Numbered from the stretch's first letter, positions 25,978-34,198 are shown. The stretch: 64,000 nt of DNA from Amycolatopsis japonica (GCF_000732925.1 NZ_CP008953.1:7309001-7373000); one strand, 5' to 3'. A program made the numbers and translations. The notes: generated by a model from the sequence alone, not told the origin.

Positions 25978-26514
25978 ATGCCGCATATCGCGCTCGACGA
26001 GAACCTTCCCGGCATCATCGCCTTGTTCGCGTACCGGCCGGAGACGGCGGCGCCGCTCGGGCAACTCGCCGATGTCCTGCTTCGCGGCCCGAGCAGCCTC
26101 AGCGTGGGCGAGCGCGAACTGATCGGCGCCGTCGTCTCGCGCGGCAACGACTGCACGTTCTGTTCACGCAGCCATGCCGCCGTCGCCGCCGAAGCACTCG
26201 AAGGCGGCATGCCGGTCGTAGAGGCGGCGTGGAAGGACGTCGACGGCGCCCCCGTCTCGGCCAAGATGAAGGCGCTCCTGCATATCGCGGTCGCCGTTCG
26301 CGAAAGCGGGAAGTCGGTGGGCGAAGACCTGATCGAGACCGCCCGCGCGGAGGGCGCGACGGACGTCGAAATCCACGACACGGTCCTGATCGCGGCCGCG
26401 TTCTGCATGTTCAACCGCTATGTCGACGGGCTGGCCACGCTCGCCGTCGACGATCAGGACGCCTACCAGGCGGTGGGCGTCCGTCTCCTGGCGAACGGCT
26501 ACACGAACCTCTGA
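25978..26514 (+). CDS. carboxymuconolactone decarboxylase/AhpD-like protein
   Basis: A 178-residue all-helical protein with the AhpD-type redox motif RGNDCTFCSRSH (C59, C62, H66), the hallmark of thiol peroxidase-reductase members of the carboxymuconolactone decarboxylase superfamily. It most likely has peroxidase or alkylhydroperoxidase activity rather than decarboxylase activity. The ATG at 25978 is preceded by AGGAG at good spacing. The downstream gap to the convergent hydrolase holds three repeat elements. Confidence 0.85.
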   Translation: MPHIALDENLPGIIALFAYRPETAAPLGQLADVLLRGPSSLSVGERELIGAVVSRGNDCTFCSRSHAAVAAEALEGGMPVVEAAWKDVDGAPVSAKMKALLHIAVAVRESGKSVGEDLIETARAEGATDVEIHDTVLIAAAFCMFNRYVDGLATLAVDDQDAYQAVGVRLLANGYTNL

Positions 26515-26517
26515 AAG

Positions 26518-26541
26518 GGAGCAAGGGACCTTTGCTACCAC
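26518..26541 (+). repeat. family A element copy 2
   Basis: GGAGCAAGGGACCTTTGCTACC begins 4 bp after the AhpD-like stop codon, identical to the copy at 18897. Confidence 0.7.
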
Positions 26542-26556
26542 CCGCGCCGGCCACAC

Positions 26557-26609
26557 GTCGCGAACGCCACTTTCGCGACGTCTGATGTCCCGAAAGTGGC
26601 TTTCGCGAC
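26557..26609. terminator. bidirectional hairpin, family B copy 2
   Basis: Arms GTCGCGAACGCCACTTTCG (26557-26575) and CGAAAGTGGCTTTCGCGAC (26591-26609) pair over 19 bp with one mismatch. The loop GACGTCTGATGTCC resembles that of copy 1 at 13341 (GACATCTGACGTCC). Confidence 0.7.
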
Positions 26610-26648
26610 ACCTCGAACACCTCGCCCGAGGCCCTGACCTGCAGAAAG

Positions 26649-26716
26649 GGAGCAAGGGACCTTTGCTACCACCTGTCTCAATGTCGAGAGAAGTGGTAGC
26701 AAAGGTCCCTTGCTCC
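26649..26716. terminator. inverted pair of family A elements
   Basis: A full family A element at 26649-26672 is followed 20 bp later by its reverse complement at 26693-26716, giving a perfect 24-bp stem that ends 4 bp before the stop of the convergent hydrolase. It is the only place in the window where two A copies form one hairpin. Confidence 0.75.
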
Positions 26717-26720
26717 TCTT

Positions 26721-27644
26721 TCAGACCCTCGCGGCGCGGCGGACGAGTGCCGCGATGCGGTCCGAAACCTCCTGAGCCCGTTCCTGCGGAAGCATGTGCC
26801 CAGCCCCCGGGTAGCGCACGAACTCGGCCTCCGGCAGCTCGTCGGCGATGACCTTGGCGTGCGGTGGCGGACAGAGCCGGTCCCGCTCCCCCGCCAGCAC
26901 GATCACCGGCTTGCCCTGCAGCGCGGCCAGCGTGACCCGGCAGTCGTGCCGCGAGATCGCGTCCTGGAATCCCGCGACACTCGCCGGATGCGCGCACAGC
27001 AACTGCTCGGCGACCGAGTCGACGTCGGCCCGCTGAGGCCGCCGCCCGAAGACGAGCAGCCGCGCACCGGGCCGCACCACCGACAGCGGCAGCGGCAAGG
27101 CGTCCCGGCGGTTCTTCGCGAGCAGCTTCGCGAGCCTCCGTTCGAACCTCGCCGCGCCGCTGCCCGCGATCCCCGGCAGGCCGAGGGTGATCCGGTCCAT
27201 CTCACCGGACGACGTGGCGACGAACGCGACCCCTGCGACGCGCCGGGCCACGAGATCGGGGTGCCTGCGGGACAGTTCCATGATCGTCATACCGCCCATG
27301 GAATGTCCGGCGAGCACGATCGGCCCGTTCGGGACGCGGTCCCCGATCAGCTCGGCGAGGTCGTCGGCGAGGGTCGCGATCGTGGCCGTCCCCGGTTTCG
27401 CCGGCGCGGAACCGCCGTGACCGCGCAGGTCGTAGCGCAGGGTCCGAACGGAGTCGCCGAGCCGCGCCACCACGCCGTCCCAGGTCCGATGGTCCTGCGT
27501 CCAGCCGTGCACGAGCACCAGCGTGAGCTCGGAGTCGGCGGGCCCGCTCGTCTCGACGTGCAGGGCGGTGCCGTCACCGGTCACGAACCGATGTTGCCGC
27601 GACGGGTCCCACGAGACGGCGTCGCGCTGCTTGACGCTCCTCAT
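26721..27644 (-). CDS. alpha/beta hydrolase
   Basis: A 307-residue hydrolase with LVLVHGWTQDHRTWD near residue 43, nucleophile elbow LAGHSMGGMT near 115, acid in LAGERDRLCP and histidine in PGAGHMLPQE. The ATG at 27644 overlaps the stop of the diiron oxygenase gene by 4 bp, so the two are co-translated. It may process a product or precursor of that oxygenase; the substrate is unknown. Confidence 0.87.
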   Translation of the reverse strand: MRSVKQRDAVSWDPSRQHRFVTGDGTALHVETSGPADSELTLVLVHGWTQDHRTWDGVVARLGDSVRTLRYDLRGHGGSAPAKPGTATIATLADDLAELIGDRVPNGPIVLAGHSMGGMTIMELSRRHPDLVARRVAGVAFVATSSGEMDRITLGLPGIAGSGAARFERRLAKLLAKNRRDALPLPLSVVRPGARLLVFGRRPQRADVDSVAEQLLCAHPASVAGFQDAISRHDCRVTLAALQGKPVIVLAGERDRLCPPPHAKVIADELPEAEFVRYPGAGHMLPQERAQEVSDRIAALVRRAARV

Positions 27645-28558
27645 CGCTTCCCCGGCAGCAGGAAGGACTTGCGCCAGAAGTACATGCCCGGTTTGCCGAC
27701 CAGGCCGGATTCCTGCAGGAACGGCATGATCTTCTCGCCTGCCCATTGGATGCTTTCGCGCCAGTTGGGGTTGTTCAGCGCGGCCTCGACGCCGTCACGC
27801 GGACGGATGCCGACGGCCTTGTAGACGTTCGGATTGATGAAAGCCCGGGTCACGAAATACGAAACGAGCGCGATGATGAACTGCTGATAGACGATTTCCT
27901 TCTTCGACAGTTTCGCCATCCCGCGAGTCACCTCTTCGCGGGCGAAGGTGACGTGCCGGGCTTCTTCGAGCACGTGGATCCGGTTGACCATGCGCACCAG
28001 CGGCTGGATGTCCGGGTCGTTCATCTGCTCGCGCTGAAGCCGGTCGAGTACCTCTTCGGCGACCAGGATCGCGCCGTAGCGCGCGGGGCCGTAGCTGATC
28101 GCCGGCATCAGTTTCGCCAGCCGCCGCAACCACGGCACCGGCCCGTAGGACGGGCAGCCGATCCGCGAAGCCATCCGCGCGAACATCGTCGAGTGACGGC
28201 ATTCGTCCGCGATCTCGGTCAACGCGTACTGGGCGTGCGAACTGGTCGGATCCTCTTCGTAGACCTCCTTGAGCAGCATCTGCATCAGGAGGATTTCGAA
28301 CCACAGGCCGGTCGTGGCGACGCTCGCGACCTCGTGCTTGCCGAGTTCGATGCGCTGCTCTTCCGACAGCGAGTCCCACAATTTCGTGCCGTAGAGCGAA
28401 GAACGGTGTGCCGGGATGAAGCGCTTCCCGTCGACGAGCGGGGCGGTCCAGTCGATGTCGACGTCGGGATCGTAGAACTTGTTCGCGGAGGACTTGAGCA
28501 GCCGCTCGGCCGTCTTCTCCCGGTCTGTTTCCTTCAGCGCCCGCGTCATTGCCGACAC
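27641..28558 (-). CDS. AurF-type diiron oxygenase
   Basis: A 305-residue helical protein of the AurF/p-aminobenzoate N-oxygenase family (PF11583). Likely iron ligands are E88 (GLWFEILL), E119 and H122 (EIADECRH), E169 (VAEEV) and E198-H202 (LEEARH). Family members oxidise aryl amines or act on lipids or membrane substrates; this actinobacterial type is uncharacterised. The GTG at 28558 is the longest start and ATG at 28549 (MTRALKETDREK) is a good alternative. It is divergent from a TetR gene with a perfect palindrome between them, and coupled to the hydrolase downstream. Confidence 0.85.
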   Translation of the reverse strand: MSAMTRALKETDREKTAERLLKSSANKFYDPDVDIDWTAPLVDGKRFIPAHRSSLYGTKLWDSLSEEQRIELGKHEVASVATTGLWFEILLMQMLLKEVYEEDPTSSHAQYALTEIADECRHSTMFARMASRIGCPSYGPVPWLRRLAKLMPAISYGPARYGAILVAEEVLDRLQREQMNDPDIQPLVRMVNRIHVLEEARHVTFAREEVTRGMAKLSKKEIVYQQFIIALVSYFVTRAFINPNVYKAVGIRPRDGVEAALNNPNWRESIQWAGEKIMPFLQESGLVGKPGMYFWRKSFLLPGKR

Positions 28559-28577
28559 ACCCCTATCTGTAACTCGT

Positions 28578-28590
28578 GGTAACAGTTACC
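28578..28590. promoter_or_regulatory. TetR operator candidate
   Basis: GGTAACAGTTACC is a perfect 13-bp palindrome in the 41-bp gap between the divergent diiron oxygenase gene and the TetR gene. Flanking TGTAAC and GGTAGC half-sites extend it on both sides. The position would let one dimer block both promoters. Confidence 0.6.
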
Positions 28591-28599
28591 TCTGGTAGC

Positions 28600-29367
28600 A
28601 TGACTGGGGTGATCGAACGTGTCAAGCGCAACAGCAAGCAGTCGAGCAAGCACCCCACGGCGGGTGAGGCCGACACGGGCGACGCCCGTCGCGACCGCTG
28701 GCGCAAGCACCGGATCGCGCGCCGCGCGGAGTTCGTCGAGGCCGCCCTTCGCGCGCTCGACACGCACGGCCCGGACCTCGGCATGGAGGACGTCGCCGCC
28801 GAAGCGGGCGTCACGAAACCCGTGCTGTACCGGCACTTCGACGACAAGGCGGATCTGTACGTCGCGCTCGGGCAGCGCGGCACGGAGATCCTCTTCCAGC
28901 GGCTGATCCCGGCCATCAACTCCGAGCTCGCCCCGGTCCCCCGGATCCGGATGGCGCTCGACTCCTTCTTCAGCGTCATCGAGGAGCACCCGAACCTGTA
29001 CCGCCTGCTCGCGCGCGGCGGCCTCCAGGAGAAGGTGGTCGTCAAATCCGACGTCGTCGCCGAAGACAAGGAACTGATCGCCACCGCGCTGACCGCGCTG
29101 CTCGGCGACTACATGCGGATGTTCAACATGGACTCCGGCGCCGCCGAACCGTGGGCGCACGGCATCGTCGGGATGGTGCAGAGCACCGGCGAATGGTGGC
29201 TGGACCGGCGCTCGATGGGCCGCGACAGCGTCGTCGAGTACCTGACGCAGATCATCTGGGCCGCGATCGACGGCCTCTCCCGGCAGCAGGGCATCGTCAT
29301 CGACCCGAACCTGCCGCTCGAAGAGAACAAGGTCGTCCAAATGCGGAAGGAATCGGAGGCACAGTGA
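28600..29367 (+). CDS. TetR-family regulator
   Basis: A 255-residue regulator with a basic 40-residue leader before the HTH (FVEAALRALDTHGPDLGMED, EAGVTKPVLYRHFDDKADL). The C-terminal domain is long and helical. ATG at 28600 (MTGVIERVKRNSKQ) is chosen; GTG at 28609 also possible. It is divergent from the diiron oxygenase gene and overlaps the DUF4873 gene by 4 bp (GTGA). It probably represses the oxygenase-hydrolase pair and itself through the palindrome at 28578. Confidence 0.9.
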   Translation: MTGVIERVKRNSKQSSKHPTAGEADTGDARRDRWRKHRIARRAEFVEAALRALDTHGPDLGMEDVAAEAGVTKPVLYRHFDDKADLYVALGQRGTEILFQRLIPAINSELAPVPRIRMALDSFFSVIEEHPNLYRLLARGGLQEKVVVKSDVVAEDKELIATALTALLGDYMRMFNMDSGAAEPWAHGIVGMVQSTGEWWLDRRSMGRDSVVEYLTQIIWAAIDGLSRQQGIVIDPNLPLEENKVVQMRKESEAQ

Positions 29368-29690
29368 GCGAGCACGACGAAGACGGTTACGCCGGCGAAG
29401 CGGTCCTCGTGATCGACGGGACCGAGATCGCGACCACGGTGGACCTGCGGGGCTACTTCCAGCCCATCGACGGGTACTACCGCTGGTACGGCCGCGTCGC
29501 CACCAACGAACAGGTGTCCGCGGCCGCCGGCGGCAAGAAGACCGCCGTCGAGATCCGCGCGGGCGAGTACAGCGCGAAGGGCGAGCTCTCCGACCCGGAC
29601 CCGTGGGACCGCTACCGCATCATGGGCACCAGCACGCCGCCCTTCCACGTGCCGACCAGCCTCGAAGAACTGAACGAACTCAACGCCTGA
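29364..29690 (+). CDS. DUF4873 domain protein
   Basis: A 108-residue protein with the DUF4873 pattern: VLVIDGTEIATTVDLRGYFQ, then GYYRWYGRV and YRIMGTSTPPF. In some actinobacteria this domain is fused to flavin monooxygenases; here it stands alone behind the TetR gene. The GTG start overlaps the TetR stop, with GGAGG just upstream. Its function is unknown, but its place suggests a link to the diiron oxygenase system. Confidence 0.8.
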   Translation: MSEHDEDGYAGEAVLVIDGTEIATTVDLRGYFQPIDGYYRWYGRVATNEQVSAAAGGKKTAVEIRAGEYSAKGELSDPDPWDRYRIMGTSTPPFHVPTSLEELNELNA

Positions 29691-29698
29691 CCAGGCGG

Positions 29699-29757
29699 AA
29701 GTACATAAAGGCCCCCTTCCTTGCGTCTAGCGCAAGGAAGGGGGCCTTCATGTACTT
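29699..29757. terminator. bidirectional hairpin, family C copy 3
   Basis: A 27-bp stem with one mismatch and a 5-nt loop. The first arm contains AAAGGCCCCCTTCCTTGCG and ends at 29725; the second starts CGCAAGGAAGGGGGCC at 29731. It begins 9 bp after the DUF4873 stop and lies before the convergent acyltransferase-like gene. Confidence 0.78.
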
Positions 29758-29770
29758 TCCGTGAGCGCGG

Positions 29771-29794
29771 GGAGCAAGGGACCTTTGCTACCAC
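29771..29794 (+). repeat. family A element copy 4
   Basis: GGAGCAAGGGACCTTTGCTACC begins here, 9 bp before the end of the convergent membrane-protein gene and 14 bp after the family C hairpin. Confidence 0.7.
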
Positions 29795-29802
29795 TTCGCA
29801 GG

Positions 29803-31083
29803 TCAGCCCCGCCGTTGAGCGGGCACCCGAGCACCGGGCACCAGATACTTCGGCCAGCTCGACAGCTTGTTCATCGTCCATTCCAGCGGTCCGCGCCCGA
29901 TGAACTTCCGCCACAGCACCGCGGCGGTCAGCGCCACCACCGAGAACTCGACGAAGTGCAGCACGCTGAAGATCGAATCGCCGTCGCTCTCGTCCCACAG
30001 CAGCGCGATCGCCACGAAATGCAGTACGTACGCGCTCAGCACCCGCCCGCCCAGATCCGAAAGCGGCCACAGCACGCGCTCGAACTTCGGCATCAGCAGC
30101 TGGCAGCCGCCGATCACCGCCGCCGCGATCCCGATCGAGATCAGCAGGTCGAACGGCGTGTACGAGGTCCCCGTCGGCAGCAGCTCCCAGGCCCAGCTGG
30201 TGGTCGGCGGCGTGCCGTGGATCCAGGTCTGGTGCAGCCGCAGGAATTCCGGCGGCGTCATCCCCATCTGCGCGGCGGCCGGTTCCAGCGAGCGGTAGAT
30301 CGCCTGCATGCCACCGAGCGGCCCGGTCGCGAGCCAAGAAACGAAGTATCCGCCCACCGCGAGCGCCGAACCACCGAAGAACAGCCGTCGGCACACGCCG
30401 CGCGAGGTCAGGTCCATCCGCCCGATCGCCATCCCGGCGAACACGTACGCCATCAGCGTCAACGCGGGGAAGGTGCCGGTCAGGACGAGGACGGTCGCGG
30501 CCTTCAGCAGCCCGGTCGAGGTGACGTCGTCCGCGGTCAGGTCCGGCGCGAAGAACAGCAGGTCACGGGGAAGCAGCTGCGCCCTGATCACATGTGAGAG
30601 CAGCGGGCCCACCACGGCGACGGTGGCCGCCGCGATCGCCAGCGTCTTCGCGCCCGCGCGCAGCCACGGGATCGCGAAGAGGAAACAAGCCCCGTAGTAG
30701 GCCAGGATCACCATGTAGCCGGTTTCGAGGCTGGTCAGCCACAGCCCCAGCACCACCAGGAGCGGGGCGCGGGTCGCCAGTTTCAGCGCGACACGGGTCC
30801 GGTCGCGGCCCTCTTTGGGACGGCGTCCGCCGGACATCAGCGCGATCGAGACCCCGGCCAGCACCGCGAACAGCGCGGCGGAATGGCCTTCGAACGGTTT
30901 GAACAGCACCCCGACGCCGCCTTTGGCCGGATCGGGGCCGACATGCACCGCGTACATGCCGAGTACGGCCAGGCCGCGGGCGACGTCGATACCGGTCAGC
31001 CGCCCTACGGCCCGTTTGCCTTGTTCGGGAACAGTGCGCACGCCGTCGACCAGCGCGCGGTCCATCACAGTGACGCCGTCCAC
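29803..31083 (-). CDS. acyltransferase-like multipass membrane protein (DUF418/heparan N-acetyltransferase-like)
   Basis: A 426-residue protein with about 10-11 transmembrane helices. The N-terminal RLTGIDVARGLAVLGMYAVH and FEGHSAALFAVLAGVSIALM are the hallmark of the DUF418/DUF1624/acyltransferase-3-like group. The tail (LWPLSDLGGRVLSAYVLHFV) also fits. It may acylate a surface sugar or glycan. The longest start is GTG at 31083; ATG at 31065 is an alternative. It is a single gene between repeat elements and the conserved DUF3107 block. Confidence 0.78.
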   Translation of the reverse strand: MDGVTVMDRALVDGVRTVPEQGKRAVGRLTGIDVARGLAVLGMYAVHVGPDPAKGGVGVLFKPFEGHSAALFAVLAGVSIALMSGGRRPKEGRDRTRVALKLATRAPLLVVLGLWLTSLETGYMVILAYYGACFLFAIPWLRAGAKTLAIAAATVAVVGPLLSHVIRAQLLPRDLLFFAPDLTADDVTSTGLLKAATVLVLTGTFPALTLMAYVFAGMAIGRMDLTSRGVCRRLFFGGSALAVGGYFVSWLATGPLGGMQAIYRSLEPAAAQMGMTPPEFLRLHQTWIHGTPPTTSWAWELLPTGTSYTPFDLLISIGIAAAVIGGCQLLMPKFERVLWPLSDLGGRVLSAYVLHFVAIALLWDESDGDSIFSVLHFVEFSVVALTAAVLWRKFIGRGPLEWTMNKLSSWPKYLVPGARVPAQRRG

Positions 31084-31185
31084 CTCATTTCTCGGCTAGC
31101 CCCCTGCCGTCCCCGCCTTAGCGTGACGATCAAATCTGAGAGCTGGCTGAGACGCGGCGGTGACGCCACTGTGACATCCGACTAC

Positions 31186-31199
31186 AACCCGATCGGGTT
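31186..31199. terminator. palindrome at the DUF3107 stop codon
   Basis: AACCCGATCGGGTT is a perfect 14-bp palindrome overlapping the TAA stop of the DUF3107 gene. It could form a short terminator hairpin, but the stem lacks a proper loop, so a protein site is equally possible. Confidence 0.35.
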
Positions 31200-31428
31200 A
31201 GCCACCAACAGCGAAGCCGACCTTGCGAACATCCGACGGCGCGATCTCGACGTAGGCGATCCGGTCGGTGGGCACGATGTACTTACGGCCCTTTTCGTCG
31301 TCGAGGCGGAAGATCCCGTCGCCGGCCCTCAAGGCGTTCGCGACCAGTTCCTCGACCTCGTCGGGCGACTGGCTGCTGGACACCACGAGCTCCCGCGGCG
31401 TGTCCTTGATGCCGATCTTGACCTCCAC
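31198..31428 (-). CDS. DUF3107 domain protein
   Basis: A complete 76-residue protein typical of DUF3107: MEVKIGIKDTPRELVVSSSQ, then DEVEELVANAL and GRKYIVPTDRIAYVEI. The remembered M. tuberculosis counterpart is Rv3208A (TB9.4), located between the TetR gene and rhlE as here. The GTG start has GGAGG 6 bp upstream. Function is unknown; the ATP-binding-cassette-independent small fold gives no catalytic motif. Confidence 0.88.
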   Translation of the reverse strand: MEVKIGIKDTPRELVVSSSQSPDEVEELVANALRAGDGIFRLDDEKGRKYIVPTDRIAYVEIAPSDVRKVGFAVGG

Positions 31429-31488
31429 GTGGGACCTCCGCTTGAAAGTTCGAAATTTACTGGTGCGCCAAGGCTAGCCGAAGTGACC

Positions 31489-32166
31489 TCAGCCGAGGCC
31501 CAGCACCTGCATGCGCTTGGTGTGCCCCTGCTGCAACCGGCGGAACAGCGCGGCGATTCCCGAAAGGTCACCAGAGCCCTCGACGATCAGCTCGGCGAGC
31601 CCGTCCCGCTCGGCCACGACGTACTGGGCCTGCGTCAACGCCTCGCCCAGCAGACGGCGGCCCCACAGTGCGAGCTTGTCGCGCGCCTTCGGATCGGCCT
31701 CGATACCGGCCGCGACTTCGCGCTCGGCGAACGCGGAATGGCCCGTGTCGGCGAGCACGGTGAGCACCAGGTCCTTGGTCTCGGGGTCGAGCCAGCTGGC
31801 CATCTCGCGGTAGAGGTCCGCGGCGAGCCCGTCGCCGACGTAGGCCTTCACCAGGGACTCGAGCCAGGAACGCGGCGCGGTGGAGGCGTGCCAGGCGTCG
31901 ATGTGCCCGACGAAGGGCCGCATCGCGTCCTCGATCGCGACGCCGTGCCCCCCGAGATGCTTGGCGAGCAGGTCGTAGTGCCCGATCTCGGCGGCCGCCA
32001 TCGACGCCAGCGCGGCCCGGCCGGACAGCGTCGGCGCGGTGCGCGCGTCCTCGGCCATGCGATCGAATGCGGACAATTCCCCATAGGCGAGTACGCCGAG
32101 CAAATCGACTACGCCTTCACTGATCTGCTTTGCCTCGGTCACGGCGGAAAGGGTATCGCCGAACAC
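31489..32166 (-). CDS. ferritin-like fold protein (Rv3210c-type)
   Basis: A 225-residue helical protein of the ferritin-like/MiaE-2 group. Candidate metal ligands are E30 (AYGELSAF), E61 and H64 (AAEIGHYDLL), and later acidic and histidine residues (LADTGHSAFAERE). It may be a diiron hydroxylase, as tRNA-modifying MiaE proteins are, but this branch is uncharacterised. The GTG start at 32166 leaves a 310-bp divergent gap to rhlE. DUF3107 follows 60 bp downstream. Confidence 0.8.
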   Translation of the reverse strand: MFGDTLSAVTEAKQISEGVVDLLGVLAYGELSAFDRMAEDARTAPTLSGRAALASMAAAEIGHYDLLAKHLGGHGVAIEDAMRPFVGHIDAWHASTAPRSWLESLVKAYVGDGLAADLYREMASWLDPETKDLVLTVLADTGHSAFAEREVAAGIEADPKARDKLALWGRRLLGEALTQAQYVVAERDGLAELIVEGSGDLSGIAALFRRLQQGHTKRMQVLGLG

Positions 32167-32240
32167 ACCCGCCCGGTCCGGAAGAGACCGATCCCACCTT
32201 CGTCGGCGCGCCGGGGGCTATCGAAAAACCGCAGATCAGG

Positions 32241-32476
32241 TAGACTGGCCGCCGGATACGACGGATCTTCCGTCCCGGATCGGGACGCCGCTGCGGCTGA
32301 AGGACAGCCGGTGTGGCCCCGGTCAGCACAAGAATGATGTGCGTGCACGCCATCCTGCGGCATTCCCACGAAGGGCCGCTCCAGCGCCAGTAGCGCGGAG
32401 CCCGAGCGAAATTTCGTGGTCGAGTGTCGATCGGTGACCAGGGCAGTGCGCGCTGGTCACGAGAGAGGCGAGCACC
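32241..32476 (+). promoter_or_regulatory. putative promoter and long structured leader of rhlE
   Basis: TAGACT at 32241-32246 is a fair -10 box; the -35 region is weak. A start near 32253 would give a 5' leader of about 220 nt. It holds a 7-bp hairpin CGTCCCG-GAT-CGGGACG (32271-32287) and a short reading frame at 32334-32393 (MMCVHAILRHS onward) without a clear ribosome site. Long leaders are common on DEAD-box helicase mRNAs. This is inference from sequence only. Confidence 0.3.
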
Positions 32477-34198
32477 CTGACCACGAACGAAACCACAACC
32501 GAAGAGAACATCACCACCGGCGTCCCGGAGGCCGTCGCGCTGGAGCACAGCGAGACCGGCCCGGCCGCGCTGGACACGTCGCACCCGCTGCAGGCGGGCG
32601 CACCGGTGGAGCCCGAATCCCCCACCTTCGCCTCCTTCGGCGTCAAGCCGGAGATCGTGAAGGCCCTCGGCGAGGCCGGCATCGAGCGCACCTTCGCCAT
32701 CCAGGCGCTGACGCTGCCGCTGGCCATGGCCGGCGACGACCTGATCGGCCAGGCCCGCACCGGTATGGGCAAGACGCTGGGCTTCGGCGTCCCGCTGCTG
32801 CACCGCGTCGAGGTCCCCGGCGACGGCACCCCGCAGGTGCTGGTCGTCGTGCCGACCCGTGAGCTGTGCATCCAGGTCGCGAACGACCTCAAGGGCGCGG
32901 GTAAGCACCTCGGCATCCGCACGCTGGCCATCTACGGTGGCCGCCCGTACGAGCCGCAGATCGCGGCGCTCCGCAACGGTGTCGACGTCGTCATCGGCAC
33001 GCCCGGCCGTCTGCTGGACCTGGCCGAGCAGAAGCACCTGGTGCTGGGCAAGGTCCGCGGTCTGGTGCTGGACGAGGCCGACGAAATGCTCGACCTGGGC
33101 TTCCTGCCCGACATCGAGCGCATCCTGCGGATGGTCCCGGACAAGCGCCAGACGATGCTGTTCTCGGCGACCATGCCGGGCCCGATCATCACGCTGGCCC
33201 GCACGTTCCTGACCCAGCCGACGCATATCCGCGCCGAGGAGAACGACGCCGGCGCCATCCACGAGCGCACCACCCAGTTCGTCTACCGGGCGCACTCGAT
33301 GGACAAGCCCGAGCTGATCGCCCGCGCGCTGCAGGCCGAGGGCCGCGGCCTGACGATGATCTTCACCCGCACCAAGCGCACGGCGCAGAAGGTCGCGGAC
33401 GAACTCGTCGAGCGCGGTTTCGCGGCCGCCGCCGTACACGGTGACCTGGGCCAGGGCGCTCGCGAGCAGGCATTGCGCGCGTTCCGCTCCGGCAAGGTCG
33501 ATGTGCTGGTCGCCACCGATGTCGCCGCCCGCGGTATCGACATCGACGACGTCACGCACGTGATCAACTACCAGACGCCGGAGGACGAGAAGACCTACGT
33601 CCACCGCATCGGCCGCACCGGCCGCGCGGGGCGCACCGGCGTCGCGATCACCCTCGTCGACTGGGACGAGGAGCCGCGCTGGAAGCTGATCTCCGACACC
33701 CTCGGTCTCGACATGCCCGAGCCCGCCGAGACGTATTCGTCGTCGAAGCACCTGTTCAGCGACCTGGGCATCCCTGAGGGGACCACTGGCCGCCTGCCGC
33801 TGTCGAAGCGGACCCGTGCCGGCCTTTCGGCCGAGGTCGAAGAGGATCTGGGCGGCAAGCGCCGGGGCCGTGGCCACGGCCCGGCCTCGAAGGATGAAGA
33901 GGCTCCTCGCAAGCGGAACCGCGCACCGCGCAAGCGGACTCGCGGTGGCGCCGACGCGGCAGCCAAGATCGAGGCGGCGGACGCCGCCGCGGCTTCGACG
34001 GAAGGCACCGAGGGCGAGACCTCGTCCGAGGGCCGCACGCGGACCCGTCGCCGCAGCCGCGGTGCCGCGAAGCCGAGCCCCGAGGTCAGTGGCCCGGCGG
34101 TCGAGAAGGAGGCGGGCGACAGCGCCGAGCGTCCGGCTCGCCGACGCCGCCGTCGCCGTCCGTCGGCGACTTCTGATACACCTGCGTCGGCAGACTGA
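32477..34198 (+). CDS. rhlE: DEAD-box RNA helicase RhlE
   Basis: A DEAD-box helicase with Q motif region, motif I ARTGMGKT, PTRELCIQV, TPGRLLDL, DEADEML, SAT, ARGIDID and HRIGRTGRAG, followed by a 150-residue tail of alternating basic (RKRNRAPRKRTRGG) and acidic stretches that probably binds RNA. From GTG at 32606 it is 530 residues. Coding-like sequence continues upstream in frame to CTG at 32477 (TTNETTTEENITTG), and no ATG/GTG/TTG is available there; GAGAGAGGCGAG lies before it. I therefore give 32477 as the probable start, giving 573 residues. The remembered counterpart is Rv3211. Confidence 0.85.
   Translation: MTTNETTTEENITTGVPEAVALEHSETGPAALDTSHPLQAGAPVEPESPTFASFGVKPEIVKALGEAGIERTFAIQALTLPLAMAGDDLIGQARTGMGKTLGFGVPLLHRVEVPGDGTPQVLVVVPTRELCIQVANDLKGAGKHLGIRTLAIYGGRPYEPQIAALRNGVDVVIGTPGRLLDLAEQKHLVLGKVRGLVLDEADEMLDLGFLPDIERILRMVPDKRQTMLFSATMPGPIITLARTFLTQPTHIRAEENDAGAIHERTTQFVYRAHSMDKPELIARALQAEGRGLTMIFTRTKRTAQKVADELVERGFAAAAVHGDLGQGAREQALRAFRSGKVDVLVATDVAARGIDIDDVTHVINYQTPEDEKTYVHRIGRTGRAGRTGVAITLVDWDEEPRWKLISDTLGLDMPEPAETYSSSKHLFSDLGIPEGTTGRLPLSKRTRAGLSAEVEEDLGGKRRGRGHGPASKDEEAPRKRNRAPRKRTRGGADAAAKIEAADAAAASTEGTEGETSSEGRTRTRRRSRGAAKPSPEVSGPAVEKEAGDSAERPARRRRRRRPSATSDTPASAD

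Noticed and set aside
17884..31083. Biosynthetic gene cluster around the AurF-type oxygenase
   Set aside because: No polyketide synthase, peptide synthetase, terpene or RiPP genes are nearby; the oxygenase belongs to the widespread AurF type found with TetR and hydrolase genes.
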